64,000 nt of DNA from Brevibacillus sedimenti (GCF_020923495.1 NZ_CP064048.1:2667001-2731000), one strand, 5' to 3'; positions 9,378-18,075 are shown, numbered from the stretch's first letter. The notes: a model not told the origin generated them from the sequence alone. Numbers and translations are program-made.

Positions 9378-10913
9378 ATGGAAAAGCTAAAACAAAGCAT
9401 TCTGGAACTGATTACGGAGACGTCCACCAACCTGCCACCGGATGTGCGCCGCGCGATCAACGCTGCGAAAGCGAAAGAAGATATGGGCACTCGTGCCGCT
9501 CTGTCTTTGTCCACCATTGCGCAAAACATCACAATGGCGGAGGAAAACGTCTCGCCGATCTGCCAAGATACCGGCATGCCTACCTTTGAAATCAAAACAC
9601 CGGTCGGCGTCAATCAACTGGTGATCAAAAAAGCGATTCACGAAGCGATTGCCGAAGCGACCAAAACCGGGAAACTGCGTCCCAATTCCGTGGACTCCCT
9701 CACCGGTGAAAACAGCGGAAACAACCTGGGTCCGGGTACGCCGGTCATTCACTTTGAACAATGGGAAGAAGACGAGATCGAAGTCAAGTTGATCCTCAAG
9801 GGAGGCGGCTGCGAAAACAAGAACATCCAGTACTCGCTCCCCTGTGAACTGGAGGGGCTTGGCAAGGCCGGCCGCGACTTGGATGGCATTCGCAAGTGCA
9901 TCCTGCACGCCGTCTACCAGGCCCAAGGACAGGGATGCAGTGCCGGCTTCATCGGCGTCGGCATCGGCGGCGACCGGACGTCCGGTTACGCGCTGGCCAA
10001 GCATCAATTGTTCCGCCGCGTTGACGATGTCAATCCAAACCCGACCCTGGCTGAGCTGGAGAATTACATCATGGAAGCGGCCAACCAACTGGGGATCGGG
10101 ACGATGGGCTTCGGCGGCAATTCCACGCTCCTCGGCTGCAAAATCGGCGTAGAAAACCGCCTGCCGGCCAGCTTCTTCGTCTCCGTTGCATACAACTGCT
10201 GGGCGTTCCGCCGTCAGGGTGTGCGTCTCAACGCAGAAACGGGCGAGATCATCCGCTATCTGTACAAGGATGAAGCGGTCTCCATGGACATGACGCCGAC
10301 CAGCATCGAGCAGCCAGCCGGCGAACGCCGCGAAGTGGTGCTGGAGGCGCCGATCACGGAAGAGCAGATCCGCAGCCTGAAAGTGGGCGACGTGGTCATC
10401 ATCAACGGTCTGATGCACACGGGACGCGACGCCCTGCACAAGTATCTGATGGATCACGACTGTCCGGTCGACCTGAACGGCGGCATCATCTACCACTGCG
10501 GTCCGGTGATGCTGAAAGACGAGGCGGGCAAGTGGCACGTAAAGGCTGCCGGTCCGACCACGTCGATTCGCGAAGAGCCGTACCAAGGCGACATTATCAA
10601 GAAATTCGGCATCCGCGCCGTCATCGGAAAAGGCGGCATGGGAGCCAAAACGCTGAAGGCACTGCAGGAACACGGTGCCGTCTACCTCAATGCGATTGGC
10701 GGTGCGGCTCAGTACTATGCCGATTGTATTGAAGAAGTGGAAGGCGTCGACTTTATGGAATTCGGCATTCCGGAAGCGATGTGGCACCTGCGCGTCAAGG
10801 GCTTTGCCGCCATCGTCACGATGGACGCACACGGCAACAGCCTGCATGCCGACGTGGAAAAAAGCTCGAAGGAAAAGCTGGCGCAGTTTGCCGAGCCAGT
10901 CTTCAAATCGTAA
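9378..10913 (+). CDS. fumA: class I (iron-sulfur) fumarate hydratase
   Basis: 511 residues in a single chain combining the alpha and beta parts of class I fumarase. It interconverts fumarate and malate in the TCA cycle using an oxygen-sensitive [4Fe-4S] cluster. Candidate cluster cysteines lie in SPICQDTGMP, GGCENKNI and QGQGCSAGFIG. The C-terminal beta domain has the conserved GPTTSIREEPY and GKGGMG elements. GGGG 8 nt ahead of ATG 9378 is the ribosome binding site. It is a single gene between its own promoter and a terminator. Confidence 0.92.
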   Translation: MEKLKQSILELITETSTNLPPDVRRAINAAKAKEDMGTRAALSLSTIAQNITMAEENVSPICQDTGMPTFEIKTPVGVNQLVIKKAIHEAIAEATKTGKLRPNSVDSLTGENSGNNLGPGTPVIHFEQWEEDEIEVKLILKGGGCENKNIQYSLPCELEGLGKAGRDLDGIRKCILHAVYQAQGQGCSAGFIGVGIGGDRTSGYALAKHQLFRRVDDVNPNPTLAELENYIMEAANQLGIGTMGFGGNSTLLGCKIGVENRLPASFFVSVAYNCWAFRRQGVRLNAETGEIIRYLYKDEAVSMDMTPTSIEQPAGERREVVLEAPITEEQIRSLKVGDVVIINGLMHTGRDALHKYLMDHDCPVDLNGGIIYHCGPVMLKDEAGKWHVKAAGPTTSIREEPYQGDIIKKFGIRAVIGKGGMGAKTLKALQEHGAVYLNAIGGAAQYYADCIEEVEGVDFMEFGIPEAMWHLRVKGFAAIVTMDAHGNSLHADVEKSSKEKLAQFAEPVFKS

Positions 10914-10926
10914 CGGATATACGGTC

Positions 10927-10967
10927 AAAAACCTTTGGTCACCTGCTGCGGGGGCCAAAGGTTTTTT
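10927..10967 (+). terminator. terminator of fumarase gene
   Basis: AAAAACCTTTGGTC pairs with GGCCAAAGGTTTTTTT, 13 bp after the stop codon. Confidence 0.85.
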
Positions 10968-11177
10968 TCATCCGCAACCAAGGGGCGTTCTGAAGAAGCA
11001 ACCTTCATCCGTTGCCTCACCGCTGGCATTTGCCGACATCGAATGGGCAGAGCCTGTCACGGCGAATTTCATGGGTGTTTGACCAATCTGCTGAAATTGG
11101 GTATTGGTTTATCTCCTCGCTTCGCAGGCAGGAATAGGTTATTAACGAATTACTATCCCAAAAGGAGATGGTCATGC

Positions 11178-11462
11178 GTGAATTATGTAGTCCGCCCCGG
11201 CGACACGCTAAATTCAATCGCTGCCCGCTTTGGAGTGTCGGTGCAGGATCTGATCCGCGCCAACAACCTTCAGCCTCCATTCTTTATCTACATTGGCCAG
11301 ACGCTTTTTATTCCAATCCGCGAATCGCCGACACCGCCGCGTGATGACGTAGACCGCCGCCTGCGCCGCCTGGAGGCACAGGTGCGCGAACTGGACCGCC
11401 GTGTGGAACGCCTGGAAGTGCGCGTCACCCGTCTGGAAGGCCGCCCGCGCCCTCGCTCGTAA
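11178..11462 (+). CDS. small LysM protein with basic coiled-coil tail
   Basis: 94 residues from GTG 11178, with AAAGGAGATGG upstream. Residues 1-47 are a single LysM domain (YVVRPGDTLNSIAARFGVS ... IYIGQTLFIPI), expected to bind peptidoglycan or chitin-like glycans. Residues 58-92 are an Arg/Leu heptad repeat (RRLRRLEAQVRELDRRVERL). There is no signal peptide, so it may act on the spore coat or cortex from the mother cell, as several LysM coat proteins do; that location is inference. Longer in-frame ORFs upstream lack a ribosome binding site. Confidence 0.75.
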   Translation: MNYVVRPGDTLNSIAARFGVSVQDLIRANNLQPPFFIYIGQTLFIPIRESPTPPRDDVDRRLRRLEAQVRELDRRVERLEVRVTRLEGRPRPRS

Positions 11463-11478
11463 ACGACCCGTTCGTCTC

Positions 11479-11504
11479 CCGAGGAATTTCCTCGGGATTT
11501 TTTT
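11479..11504 (+). terminator. terminator of LysM gene
   Basis: CCCGAGGAATTTCCTCGGG hairpin followed by ATTTTTTT. Confidence 0.85.
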
Positions 11505-11593
11505 GCACCGGCCGCATGCGCCGAGCGAGATTACACTTGAACTCCCGATAGCGGAAAGCTACGATAAAGACAATATTAATAGGGGGGAGAAAC

Positions 11594-12388
11594 ATGAAGT
11601 GGAATGTTGCCTTGCTGCAGATGGATATCGCGTTCGGCCGGCCTGACCTGAATGCGGCAACGGTGCGCAGGTTGGTAAACCAATTGGCGGAGGCCAAGCA
11701 GCAGCCGGATCTGGTAGTTTTGCCTGAACTGTGGGATACGGGGTACGATCTGACCCGCCTGGACGAAATCGCAGATGACAATGGCGAGCGCGCAAAAACG
11801 CTGCTGCGGGAAGTTGCCGTGCAACTGAAGGCCCACGTCATCGGCGGTTCCGTTGCCGAACGCCGCGACGGGCGCGTCTACAACACCACGTTTGTGTTTG
11901 ACCGGGAAGGAAATCTGGCGGGTTCCTATTCCAAAGCTCATCTGTTTCGCCTGATGGACGAAGAAAAGTACCTGGCGGCGGGAGAGAAGCCTGGATTGTA
12001 CATACTGGACGGACAGACGGCGGGTTCTGTCATCTGTTACGACATCCGTTTTCCGGAGTGGCTGCGCGTCCACGCGCTCAAAGGGGCCAAAGTCATGTGC
12101 GTGCCCGCGCAGTGGCCTCACCCCCGGCTTGATCACTGGCGCCAACTGCTGATTGCGCGCGCGATCGAAAACCAGATGTACGTCGTCGCCTGCAACCGCG
12201 TCGGCGAGGGTGGCGGCAACACGTTCTGCGGCCATTCGATGGTGGTGAATCCGTGGGGGGAAGTGATCGCGGAAGGGATGCAGCAGGAGGAGATTGTGTT
12301 CGCCGAGCTGGACCTCGCGCTGGTGGACGAGGTGCGGGGACGGATTCCCGTGTTTGCCGATCGGCGTACTGAACTGTACGAGCTGTAA
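11594..12388 (+). CDS. carbon-nitrogen (nitrilase superfamily) hydrolase
   Basis: 264 residues. The Glu-Lys-Cys triad is visible: Glu in LPELWDTGYDL, Lys in SKAHLFRLMDEE, and the nucleophile Cys in SVICYDIRFPEW. Length and motifs match the omega-amidase/YafV-type branch that hydrolyses alpha-ketoglutaramate or ketosuccinamate, including the MtnU-like enzymes of Bacillus methionine salvage. Substrate specificity is not readable from sequence. GGGGGGAG precedes ATG 11594. Confidence 0.88.
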   Translation: MKWNVALLQMDIAFGRPDLNAATVRRLVNQLAEAKQQPDLVVLPELWDTGYDLTRLDEIADDNGERAKTLLREVAVQLKAHVIGGSVAERRDGRVYNTTFVFDREGNLAGSYSKAHLFRLMDEEKYLAAGEKPGLYILDGQTAGSVICYDIRFPEWLRVHALKGAKVMCVPAQWPHPRLDHWRQLLIARAIENQMYVVACNRVGEGGGNTFCGHSMVVNPWGEVIAEGMQQEEIVFAELDLALVDEVRGRIPVFADRRTELYEL

Positions 12389-12564
12389 CCAGCCTTGTTG
12401 GGCACGGGCTGCGAGCGGCCAGGAAGTGACGCGCATTTCAAACAGCTGGCACTTGATCGGCACACCTGCCGCCAAAAATGGGCGATAGCGGCTGCTGCCT
12501 CCACATTTCCTTTCAGGCCCATGCGGCATAGGGTGATAAGAGAGGAACCGAAGGAGGTGCGGTC

Positions 12565-12753
12565 ATGTTACGACTGAACAGCAAAACGATTCGCCACCAT
12601 TTTGACGGTGTCTACGGCAAAGTGGTGCAGATTCGCGAACTGGTGGAAGTGCTCGACCAGATGTTCGATTCCTTCCACAGGGTAAACGACATCAGCCGCT
12701 CTATGTTCGGGCCGCGCAAGCCGAGGGCCAAACAATTTGATCGTCTGCGCTAA
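12565..12753 (+). CDS. small hypothetical protein
   Basis: 62 residues with an excellent ribosome binding site (AAGGAGGTG, 7 nt spacing), so the gene is probably real. The sequence is a helical middle (VVQIRELVEVLDQMFDSFHRV) and a basic tail (GPRKPRAKQFDRLR). No known motif is recognised. A terminator follows directly. The 176 bp upstream of it, after the hydrolase gene, contains no other gene. Confidence 0.6.
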   Translation: MLRLNSKTIRHHFDGVYGKVVQIRELVEVLDQMFDSFHRVNDISRSMFGPRKPRAKQFDRLR

Positions 12754-12774
12754 AGCGCACCATACAAAAATCAC

Positions 12775-12812
12775 AGGGGAACCGCGATGGACGTCAAGCG
12801 GTTCCTTTTTCA
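12775..12812 (+). terminator. rho-independent terminator
   Basis: GGGGAACCGC and GCGGTTCC arms with TTTTTC after them, just past the 62-residue ORF. Confidence 0.7.
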
Positions 12813-12957
12813 CTTCTTTTTCACTTGTAAACGGAACGGCAGTGAAAACAACCAATGACAGCGGGCAACACGGCGGCGTAAGGGGAACATCCGAAAATGA
12901 ACTGGAACGAATAGGAATTTCCTGACGTCTTAAAGCTGTGGGAAGGAGATGAACAAA

Positions 12958-13455
12958 ATGAACAGGAAGATACTTTCGCTGTCTCTCGCGTTCGTTTTGG
13001 TTGGATCGGTCGGTGCTTATGCGTTCGCATTTCAAGGCGACGGAAACGAGGACGCAGTCACTCCGAAAGCGTACGCGGAGGTAAAAGCCGACAGTAAGCC
13101 GCTCGACAAAAATCCTGAACCCATTCTAAAAGGGAACGCTGACAAATTGGCCGTGCATAGCCAGTCCTTCAAAGCCACCAAAAGCGGTGTTCTTGACGAT
13201 AAATACCTGGAAGAACATAACGCGGAAGTGAAGCTGACCGAGTACATGACGTACGAGCAATTTGTGAAACTTACGGGAGATGACGCCGTTTCCACCGAAA
13301 TCGCCAAAGATCGCGTAGTCTTGGCTGTTCAGGTCTATTATCCAAATGGGCTGGAACATCCTCGTTTCGGCCTGATCAAAAACTGCTTGGCCACTGGCAT
13401 GTATGATGCGGAAACCGGGGAGTATCTTGGAGGGAGTTTTCAAACAATGAAATAA
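12958..13455 (+). CDS. secreted hypothetical protein
   Basis: About 165 residues. The N-terminus MNRKILSLSLAFVLVGSVGAYAFA is a signal peptide with an AxA cut site. The mature part is charged and ends in a small, possibly beta-stranded domain (VLAVQVYYPNGLEHP ... NCLATGMYDAETGEYLGG). ATG 12949 abuts the GGAAGGAG, so ATG 12958 (9 nt away) is the more likely start. I do not recognise the family. Confidence 0.7.
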   Translation: MNRKILSLSLAFVLVGSVGAYAFAFQGDGNEDAVTPKAYAEVKADSKPLDKNPEPILKGNADKLAVHSQSFKATKSGVLDDKYLEEHNAEVKLTEYMTYEQFVKLTGDDAVSTEIAKDRVVLAVQVYYPNGLEHPRFGLIKNCLATGMYDAETGEYLGGSFQTMK

Positions 13456-13470
13456 ACGGTCTGTACACGA

Positions 13471-13494
13471 AAAGGACGGGGAGCGCCCGTCCTT
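13471..13494. terminator. probable hairpin terminator
   Basis: AAGGACGGG-GAGCG-CCCGTCCTT lies between the converging secreted-protein and SASP genes. Its T-tract is short, so confidence is limited. Confidence 0.5.
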
Positions 13495-13532
13495 GTTCAT
13501 TATGCGTATGTCCCTGGCTGTGCGGATTAGGG

Positions 13533-13787
13533 TCACGGATGAGATTTCATCCGCTCCAAGGCCAACCGCACCAGTTCCTTGACCATGCTGCCGCCCAGTT
13601 GACCGCCGATTCGGCCGGCGCTGTGGGCGGTGAGGTGGCCGTTGTAGCCGCTCGTCAGGGGAATGTTCAGCTCTTTTGCCACTTCATACTTGGCCTGCTC
13701 AGGGTCGTTCACCCCGGCCGCCTTGGCTTTCAGCCGGTCCAGCCCGTGCTGTGCCTGCGGGACGAGGGGACGTCTGCGCCTGCTCAT
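13533..13787 (-). CDS. alpha/beta-type small acid-soluble spore protein
   Basis: 84 residues with the two conserved SASP blocks: KYEVAKELNIPL followed by an NGHLTAHSAGRIGGQLGGSMVK-type segment. These proteins coat DNA in the forespore and protect it from UV damage. The EIA-type GPR protease site is represented by KYEVAKE. The extra basic N-terminus (MSRRRRPLVPQAQ) is typical of SspC/SspD relatives in the Brevibacillus/Paenibacillus group. Expression is expected under sigma-G; I did not assign its promoter. Confidence 0.93.
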   Translation of the reverse strand: MSRRRRPLVPQAQHGLDRLKAKAAGVNDPEQAKYEVAKELNIPLTSGYNGHLTAHSAGRIGGQLGGSMVKELVRLALERMKSHP

Positions 13788-13818
13788 CGATCATCACCTC
13801 TGTCCCTAGTCTGCCCGT

Positions 13819-14934
13819 TTAGACCAGCGCTTTACGCTGCTTGAAGTTGGTATCGGCGTAGTAGGTGTTGGCAACCAGCAGATTGGGGCCGGCGCAGTTG
13901 ACCGCCGGGCAGTGACAGTTGATCGTCTGGTTGAGCGGATGCTCTTGCCAACGCTGAAACATCGTCTGGAGCCGGTCGTTTTGAATGTTGCCGAGCGGCG
14001 CTACGTCCCCGAAGTCGGTAACGATGACGTCGCCGGTGAAAATGTTGATGTTCAAGCGGTTCCGGCCGTCGGGGTCGTTGCGCACGGTGACGTTTTTCGC
14101 TTCCCGCAGCCGGAGGATCAGCTCCCGGTCCTCTTCCAGCGGGCTGCAGGCGAAGAAGGGAAGCGTGCCGAACAGCATCCACACCTCTTCGTTGCGCACG
14201 TCCAGGAGCGAATGGATCGCGGTGCGCAGTTCATCCAGCGTCAGCACCTGCAGATCGCGGGCAAAGTCGCTGGCGTACATCGGATGGACTTCGTGACGGC
14301 GGCAGCCCATCTCCTGAATCTGCCGATGCAAGGTGTCCATTTTTTTCCACGTCCGCGTGTTGAGCATCGTCTCCGCAGAGACAAACACGCCGGCTTCCGC
14401 CAGTTTTCGCGCATTTTCCCCGATTTGGGCAAATTGCTGTTCTGCTTGTTTGAGTGAAACCGTTCGCCCGCTTTTTGCGTAGACAATCTCAAGGAACTCT
14501 TCGGGCGTAGACCAGTTCCAGGAGATGTGCATCACGTCTATGTAAGACAGGATTTGTTCGTACCGAGAGAACGGCAGGGTCATGTTGGAGTTGATCTGTG
14601 TGCGCAGGCCGCGGTCCGCCGCGTAGCGCAGGATCGGCAGAATCACCTCTCGCACGGTCCGTTCGCTGTACATCGGTTCCCCGCCTGTTATACTGAGTGT
14701 AAGCAGGTCTTCCGCTTCGTCCAGCCGACGCAGAATCAGGTCGACAGGCAGAGCGGGATCGTCCTTGAATCGCAATGTATCGCCGACGGCACAATGCTCG
14801 CAGCGGAGATTGCACAGATTGGTCACCGTCAATTCGACGCTGGTCAGCTTGTAAGCAGGCGGCGTCGCGTTAAAAAGCGGCTCCCATGGGTCGTGCCGCG
14901 GAGTCAGTGGTGTGGTTGGAACCATGCGGATCAT
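13819..14934 (-). CDS. yfkAB: radical SAM / CxCxxxxC motif protein YfkAB
   Basis: 371 residues. A radical SAM cluster motif CNLRCEHC (CxxxCxxC) is near residue 42. A GGEP SAM-binding motif follows (SITGGEPMYS). A C-terminal CHCPAVNC matches the CxCxxxxC motif that defines the YfkAB family. The C-terminal cysteines probably bind a second iron-sulfur centre. The reaction is not known. It is next to a SASP gene, but no functional link is established. Confidence 0.9.
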   Translation of the reverse strand: MIRMVPTTPLTPRHDPWEPLFNATPPAYKLTSVELTVTNLCNLRCEHCAVGDTLRFKDDPALPVDLILRRLDEAEDLLTLSITGGEPMYSERTVREVILPILRYAADRGLRTQINSNMTLPFSRYEQILSYIDVMHISWNWSTPEEFLEIVYAKSGRTVSLKQAEQQFAQIGENARKLAEAGVFVSAETMLNTRTWKKMDTLHRQIQEMGCRRHEVHPMYASDFARDLQVLTLDELRTAIHSLLDVRNEEVWMLFGTLPFFACSPLEEDRELILRLREAKNVTVRNDPDGRNRLNINIFTGDVIVTDFGDVAPLGNIQNDRLQTMFQRWQEHPLNQTINCHCPAVNCAGPNLLVANTYYADTNFKQRKALV

Positions 14935-15012
14935 GGTGAGACCTCCTTCAATTACACACGTACATTCATATAATTATACCGACTAGGGAGCGGAAGGAGA
15001 ATAGCGAATAAC

Positions 15013-15693
15013 ATGATAATGGGCATGTCTTTTGGACGCGGTGTCATATTTCACGATCGGAACGTGCTGGCCTGCGCAGAAGTGAAAGACGGTGTCATTC
15101 ACCTCTGGGCGGAAAAAATCACCTTTCGGACCATCGGAAAAATATGGCTGCGCATTTGTTTTTCCTTCCCCTGGCCGTATCAGCTGCTGCATCTGGCGCT
15201 CGTCCTCTATGTGATCACGGCGGTCGCCTTTCCGCGTCTGGCCGTGGTCGATCCGTGGTGGGCTGCCGTGTATGTGGCGGGATTGCACTTCATCTTTCCG
15301 CGGGAGCTGAAAAAATTTCACGGTGCAGAGCACAAGGTCTTCAGCTATCACGGGGAAAAGCGGTTGGAGTCCTGGCGTGAGATCGCCAGGGCCGACATTG
15401 TCAATGCCGGCTGCTCCACCAATCTGGTGGTGTGGTTCTTCGCCGGGTTTTTGCTGACGCTGCCGTTTGCGCCGCTGCCGTGGTGCGTGGCGGCGGGTGT
15501 CGCGTTCCTGCTGGCCGGCGTGATCGGTGACCGCCATCTGCGCAGGTACTGCCGGGTGATCTACCGTTTGTCTGCCTTTTTTCAACGGCATGTGACCACA
15601 AAAGAACCGGCACGTCTGCACCTGGAGACAGCCATTCGTTCGTATCGCCTGTTTGAGCATATCCGCAGCAAGGAACTGCAGCGGGCGGCGTGA
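15013..15693 (+). CDS. DUF1385 (YqhQ-like) membrane protein
   Basis: 226 residues. The DUF1385 hallmarks are the opening GRGVIFHDRNVLACAEV and the central KKFHGAEHKVFSYHGE. Four hydrophobic segments occur at about 55-85, 85-100, 138-160 and 162-178. A GGAAGGAG is present, but 13 nt before ATG 15013, so the exact start is uncertain. It is shorter than B. subtilis YqhQ. The function is unknown. Confidence 0.8.
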   Translation: MIMGMSFGRGVIFHDRNVLACAEVKDGVIHLWAEKITFRTIGKIWLRICFSFPWPYQLLHLALVLYVITAVAFPRLAVVDPWWAAVYVAGLHFIFPRELKKFHGAEHKVFSYHGEKRLESWREIARADIVNAGCSTNLVVWFFAGFLLTLPFAPLPWCVAAGVAFLLAGVIGDRHLRRYCRVIYRLSAFFQRHVTTKEPARLHLETAIRSYRLFEHIRSKELQRAA

Positions 15694-15767
15694 CTTGCGG
15701 CAAAGACGTGTTCACGACATGCGTGCTTTTTACTGCGAACGACGAGGGGCAAAAGGCTTGAGCGCAA

Positions 15768-15797
15768 TAAAAAAAGCCGCCAAGACGCGGCTTTTTT
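15768..15797. terminator. bidirectional terminator
   Basis: AAAAAAAGCCGC-CAAGAC-GCGGCTTTTTT between converging genes. Confidence 0.85.
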
Positions 15798-15806
15798 CAT
15801 GCACGC

Positions 15807-16337
15807 TTACCGGCTGAGCGGCTGTTCCTCCAGCTTCCGGTAGATTTTCCCCTTGTCCACATAGGACTGGCGAATGCGGCGCATCTCGCGGAAGTCGTCT
15901 TCTGTCAGTTCCCGCTTTACCTTGGCGGGAGAGCCCACCACCAGGCAGCGGGGCGGCACCTTCATCCCCGGCGGAACCAGCGCACCGGCGGCCACCATCG
16001 CTTCTTCGCCCACTTCCGCGCCGTCCATGACGATCGCGCCCATGCCGATGAGGGCCCCGCGGCGAACGATGCAGCTGTGCAGCACAACGTTGTGGCCGAC
16101 TGTCACTTCGTCTTCCAGGATGAGCGGCTTGCCGGGGCTTTGATGCAAGGTGCTGTTGTCCTGGACGCTCACCCTGCGGCCAATGACGGTGGGCGCGATA
16201 TCGCCGCGGATGACGGTGTTGTACCAGATCGAGGTGTCTTCGCCGATGGTCACATCGCCGGAGATGACGACCCCGCGGGCGATGAATGCGGATTCGTGAA
16301 TCCGGGGAACGCTATTTTCAAATGGAAGCAGCAGCAT
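15807..16337 (-). CDS. gamma carbonic anhydrase family protein
   Basis: 176 residues with a left-handed beta-helix made of hexapeptide repeats (VVISGDVTIGEDTSIWYNTVI, TVGHNVVLHSCIV). The zinc-type histidines occur in TLHQSP and VGHNVVLHS. It is of the YrdA/PaaY/Cam-like type and probably trimeric, in the cytosol. Carbonic anhydrase activity is possible, but many family members are inactive or have other roles. It probably shares an operon with the HesB-like gene upstream on the same strand (15 bp apart). Confidence 0.88.
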   Translation of the reverse strand: MLLLPFENSVPRIHESAFIARGVVISGDVTIGEDTSIWYNTVIRGDIAPTVIGRRVSVQDNSTLHQSPGKPLILEDEVTVGHNVVLHSCIVRRGALIGMGAIVMDGAEVGEEAMVAAGALVPPGMKVPPRCLVVGSPAKVKRELTEDDFREMRRIRQSYVDKGKIYRKLEEQPLSR

Positions 16338-16352
16338 GAAAAATCCCTCCTG

Positions 16353-16661
16353 TCAGTGAGATAACGGGCAGCCGGTCTGCGGCGGACGGGGATGGGCGAG
16401 AGAAAATCGGCCGGTCATTGGATCAAAGTCCACAATAATTCCGTTCAGCATGTCTTTTTCTTCTTCGCGGTAAAACAGACGTATGCCACTCACGTCGATC
16501 GATTTGTCCATGCGGCTCGCCTCCGTGATGGCAATGCTGTACGCTAAACTGCCGCAGCCCGATGTGGTTGCAATGATTTTGATGCCCAGACGGTCGGCGT
16601 CCTGCTCTTGTGCGATCAACGCGGACAGACGGGCGGCAGCGGCCGGAGTAATGGTGATCAC
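16353..16661 (-). CDS. HesB/IscA-like iron-sulfur family protein (divergent)
   Basis: 102 residues from GTG 16661, chosen because AAGGAGGGC precedes it; the ORF is open further upstream without a ribosome binding site. ITITPAAAARLSALI and TTSGCGSLAYSIAI follow the HesB/YneR-like pattern. Canonical A-type carriers have three Cys (one near residue 35, two near the C-terminus as CGC). Here one central Cys and one C-terminal Cys (TGCPLSH) remain, so classical cluster-carrier function is doubtful. Confidence 0.75.
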   Translation of the reverse strand: MITITPAAAARLSALIAQEQDADRLGIKIIATTSGCGSLAYSIAITEASRMDKSIDVSGIRLFYREEEKDMLNGIIVDFDPMTGRFSLAHPRPPQTGCPLSH

Positions 16662-16739
16662 GCTCAGCCCTCCTTTGTCCCTCATTGTACTACAGGCGGG
16701 TCCTGTTAACAATTTGCCATGCTTGCCAGATGATTCTCG

Positions 16740-16768
16740 TTGACTGAACATCTGCCATGTGCTAAATT
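16740..16768 (+). promoter_or_regulatory. sigma-A promoter for rnpB
   Basis: TTGACT, a 17-nt spacer, then TAAATT, about 19 bp upstream of the first base of RNase P RNA helix P1. Confidence 0.65.
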
Positions 16769-16786
16769 ATATGGTACTGATTCGGT

Positions 16787-17195
16787 ATAGCAAGGAATGT
16801 GGGTAGTCGCTGCCGCGGCCGTTCTCGGTCGGCGGTAGAGGAAAGTCCAGGCTCGCCCAGGCTGAGATGCCTGGAGTGTTCGTACCTGGTGCAAACCAGG
16901 GCAGTGAGGCTTCGGCTTCGCTGACGGCGCGGAAAGGGTTCTCCCTGAGACCCGAGTACGCTGAAAGTGCCACAGAAACGGAGCTTCCCTGGCGACAGGG
17001 GAGATGGAACGCGGTAAACCCTGCGAGCGAGAAACCCAAATTTGGTAGGGGAACCGTCCCGAAGGAAATGAACGGAGGGACGGATGGCGGCTGTAAGCTG
17101 CCATAGATAGATGACTACCGCTCTTGGTGCGAGGGGAAAAAGCCCCGCTTGCAGCACGGGAGACACAGAACCTGGCTTACAGCATTCCTTGCTAT
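16787..17195 (+). ncRNA. rnpB: RNase P RNA, Bacillus (B) type
   Basis: About 409 nt. The terminal helix P1 is ATAGCAAGGAATG at 16787-16799 pairing with CATTCCTTGCTAT at 17183-17195. Universal core elements are present: GAGGAAAGTCC at 16837-16847, the ACAGAA block near 16972, and the ATAGATAGATGACTACCG block near 17103. The RNA is the catalytic subunit that matures tRNA 5' ends. Promoter upstream and terminator downstream make it a single-gene unit. Confidence 0.97.
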
Positions 17196-17206
17196 CACGA
17201 CGTACG

Positions 17207-17237
17207 CAAAACCGTCTGGTCACCAGACGGTTTTTTT
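17207..17237 (+). terminator. terminator of rnpB
   Basis: AAACCGTCTGGT-CACCAGACGG followed by TTTTTTT. The next 240 bp (17238-17476) contain no gene I can support. Confidence 0.9.
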
Positions 17238-17476
17238 ATTGCCTGCTTCTCCCGACGCAAGCGAGGGATGTCCTCAAAGAAACCTTCAACTCGCTCCCCA
17301 AATCCGAATGTTTGCCAACTCCTTCGAGCATATCGTCAATACATACTCCCGCCTTTCAGGCACCCGAACGAAGCAAGCGAACAGCCTGTCGTGACGGCTC
17401 ACGCCGGAAAAACAGGCGGTCAATCGGGCGTACTAGCACAAGCCCTCTTCCATAGGTTTTAGGAGGAGGTGATTTC

Positions 17477-18052
17477 TTGGATCACGAACGCTTTTTCCGA
17501 AACATGATCGAACAGGCGGAACAGGTCTGGAGCAGGGTGATGTCTTCTCCGCGTCGCAAGGTCATCTACACGGTCAACGGCGTCGACTACACCCCCTTGC
17601 CGGATCGGTTTAACACTCGACGCAAAATAGCCCGGTATTTTCGTCGATATTGGGGGAAGCGACTGACACGGGTGATGGTGTGCAATCTGAACCTGCGCCT
17701 CGTCAAAGGTAAACTGTGCGTGCCGGCAGGGGACGTGCCGTTGTTCCCCACCATGGTCCAATCGCTGCGCATCGTGCGAAATCGCCCCAATCAAAAAGTG
17801 GTCCGGGCCGTGCTCACCGGAGGCGCCACCCGCGTTTGCATTGATTACCGCTTTGTTCGCACAGGGCCGTCCAGTCCCTTTTCCATTGCCAAACGCACAG
17901 CCCGACAGTTTGATATCCGATACCGTTCCTGTTCGGCGAAGCCAGCGGCAGCTGCCGAACCGTTCATCATTCCCGCCGCAAAGCCGACCGCCCAACCGGC
18001 CGCGAAGCGGAACGCCGTCAGGAAAAAAAGAAAGCTCCTCAAGACCCCGTAA
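17477..18052 (+). CDS. hypothetical basic protein, faint IseA/YoeB resemblance
   Basis: 191 residues from TTG 17477 with a strong AGGAGGAGGTG site. Residues 28-115 (VNGVDYTPLPDRFNTRRKIARY ... KLCVPAGDVPLFP ... KVVRAVLTGG) follow a pattern reminiscent of IseA/YoeB, the inhibitor of cell-wall DL-endopeptidases. There is no signal peptide, unlike secreted IseA. The C-terminal ~45 residues are rich in Ala/Pro/Lys/Arg and probably disordered. The similarity is by eye and weak; treat the function as unknown. Confidence 0.6.
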   Translation: MDHERFFRNMIEQAEQVWSRVMSSPRRKVIYTVNGVDYTPLPDRFNTRRKIARYFRRYWGKRLTRVMVCNLNLRLVKGKLCVPAGDVPLFPTMVQSLRIVRNRPNQKVVRAVLTGGATRVCIDYRFVRTGPSSPFSIAKRTARQFDIRYRSCSAKPAAAAEPFIIPAAKPTAQPAAKRNAVRKKRKLLKTP

Positions 18053-18074
18053 GTGGGGTCGAGGAGCTTTTTTC
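18030..18074. terminator. strong bidirectional terminator
   Basis: GCTCCTC-AA-GACCCC-GTAA-GTGGGGTC-GAGGAGC flanked by A-tract and TTTTTT. It overlaps the 3' end of the plus-strand gene and terminates the asparagine synthase gene on the other strand. Confidence 0.85.
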
Positions 18075-18075
18075 G

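Noticed and set aside
16706-17223. ORFs within the rnpB region
   Set aside because: They overlap a clear RNase P RNA with conserved core and P1 pairing.
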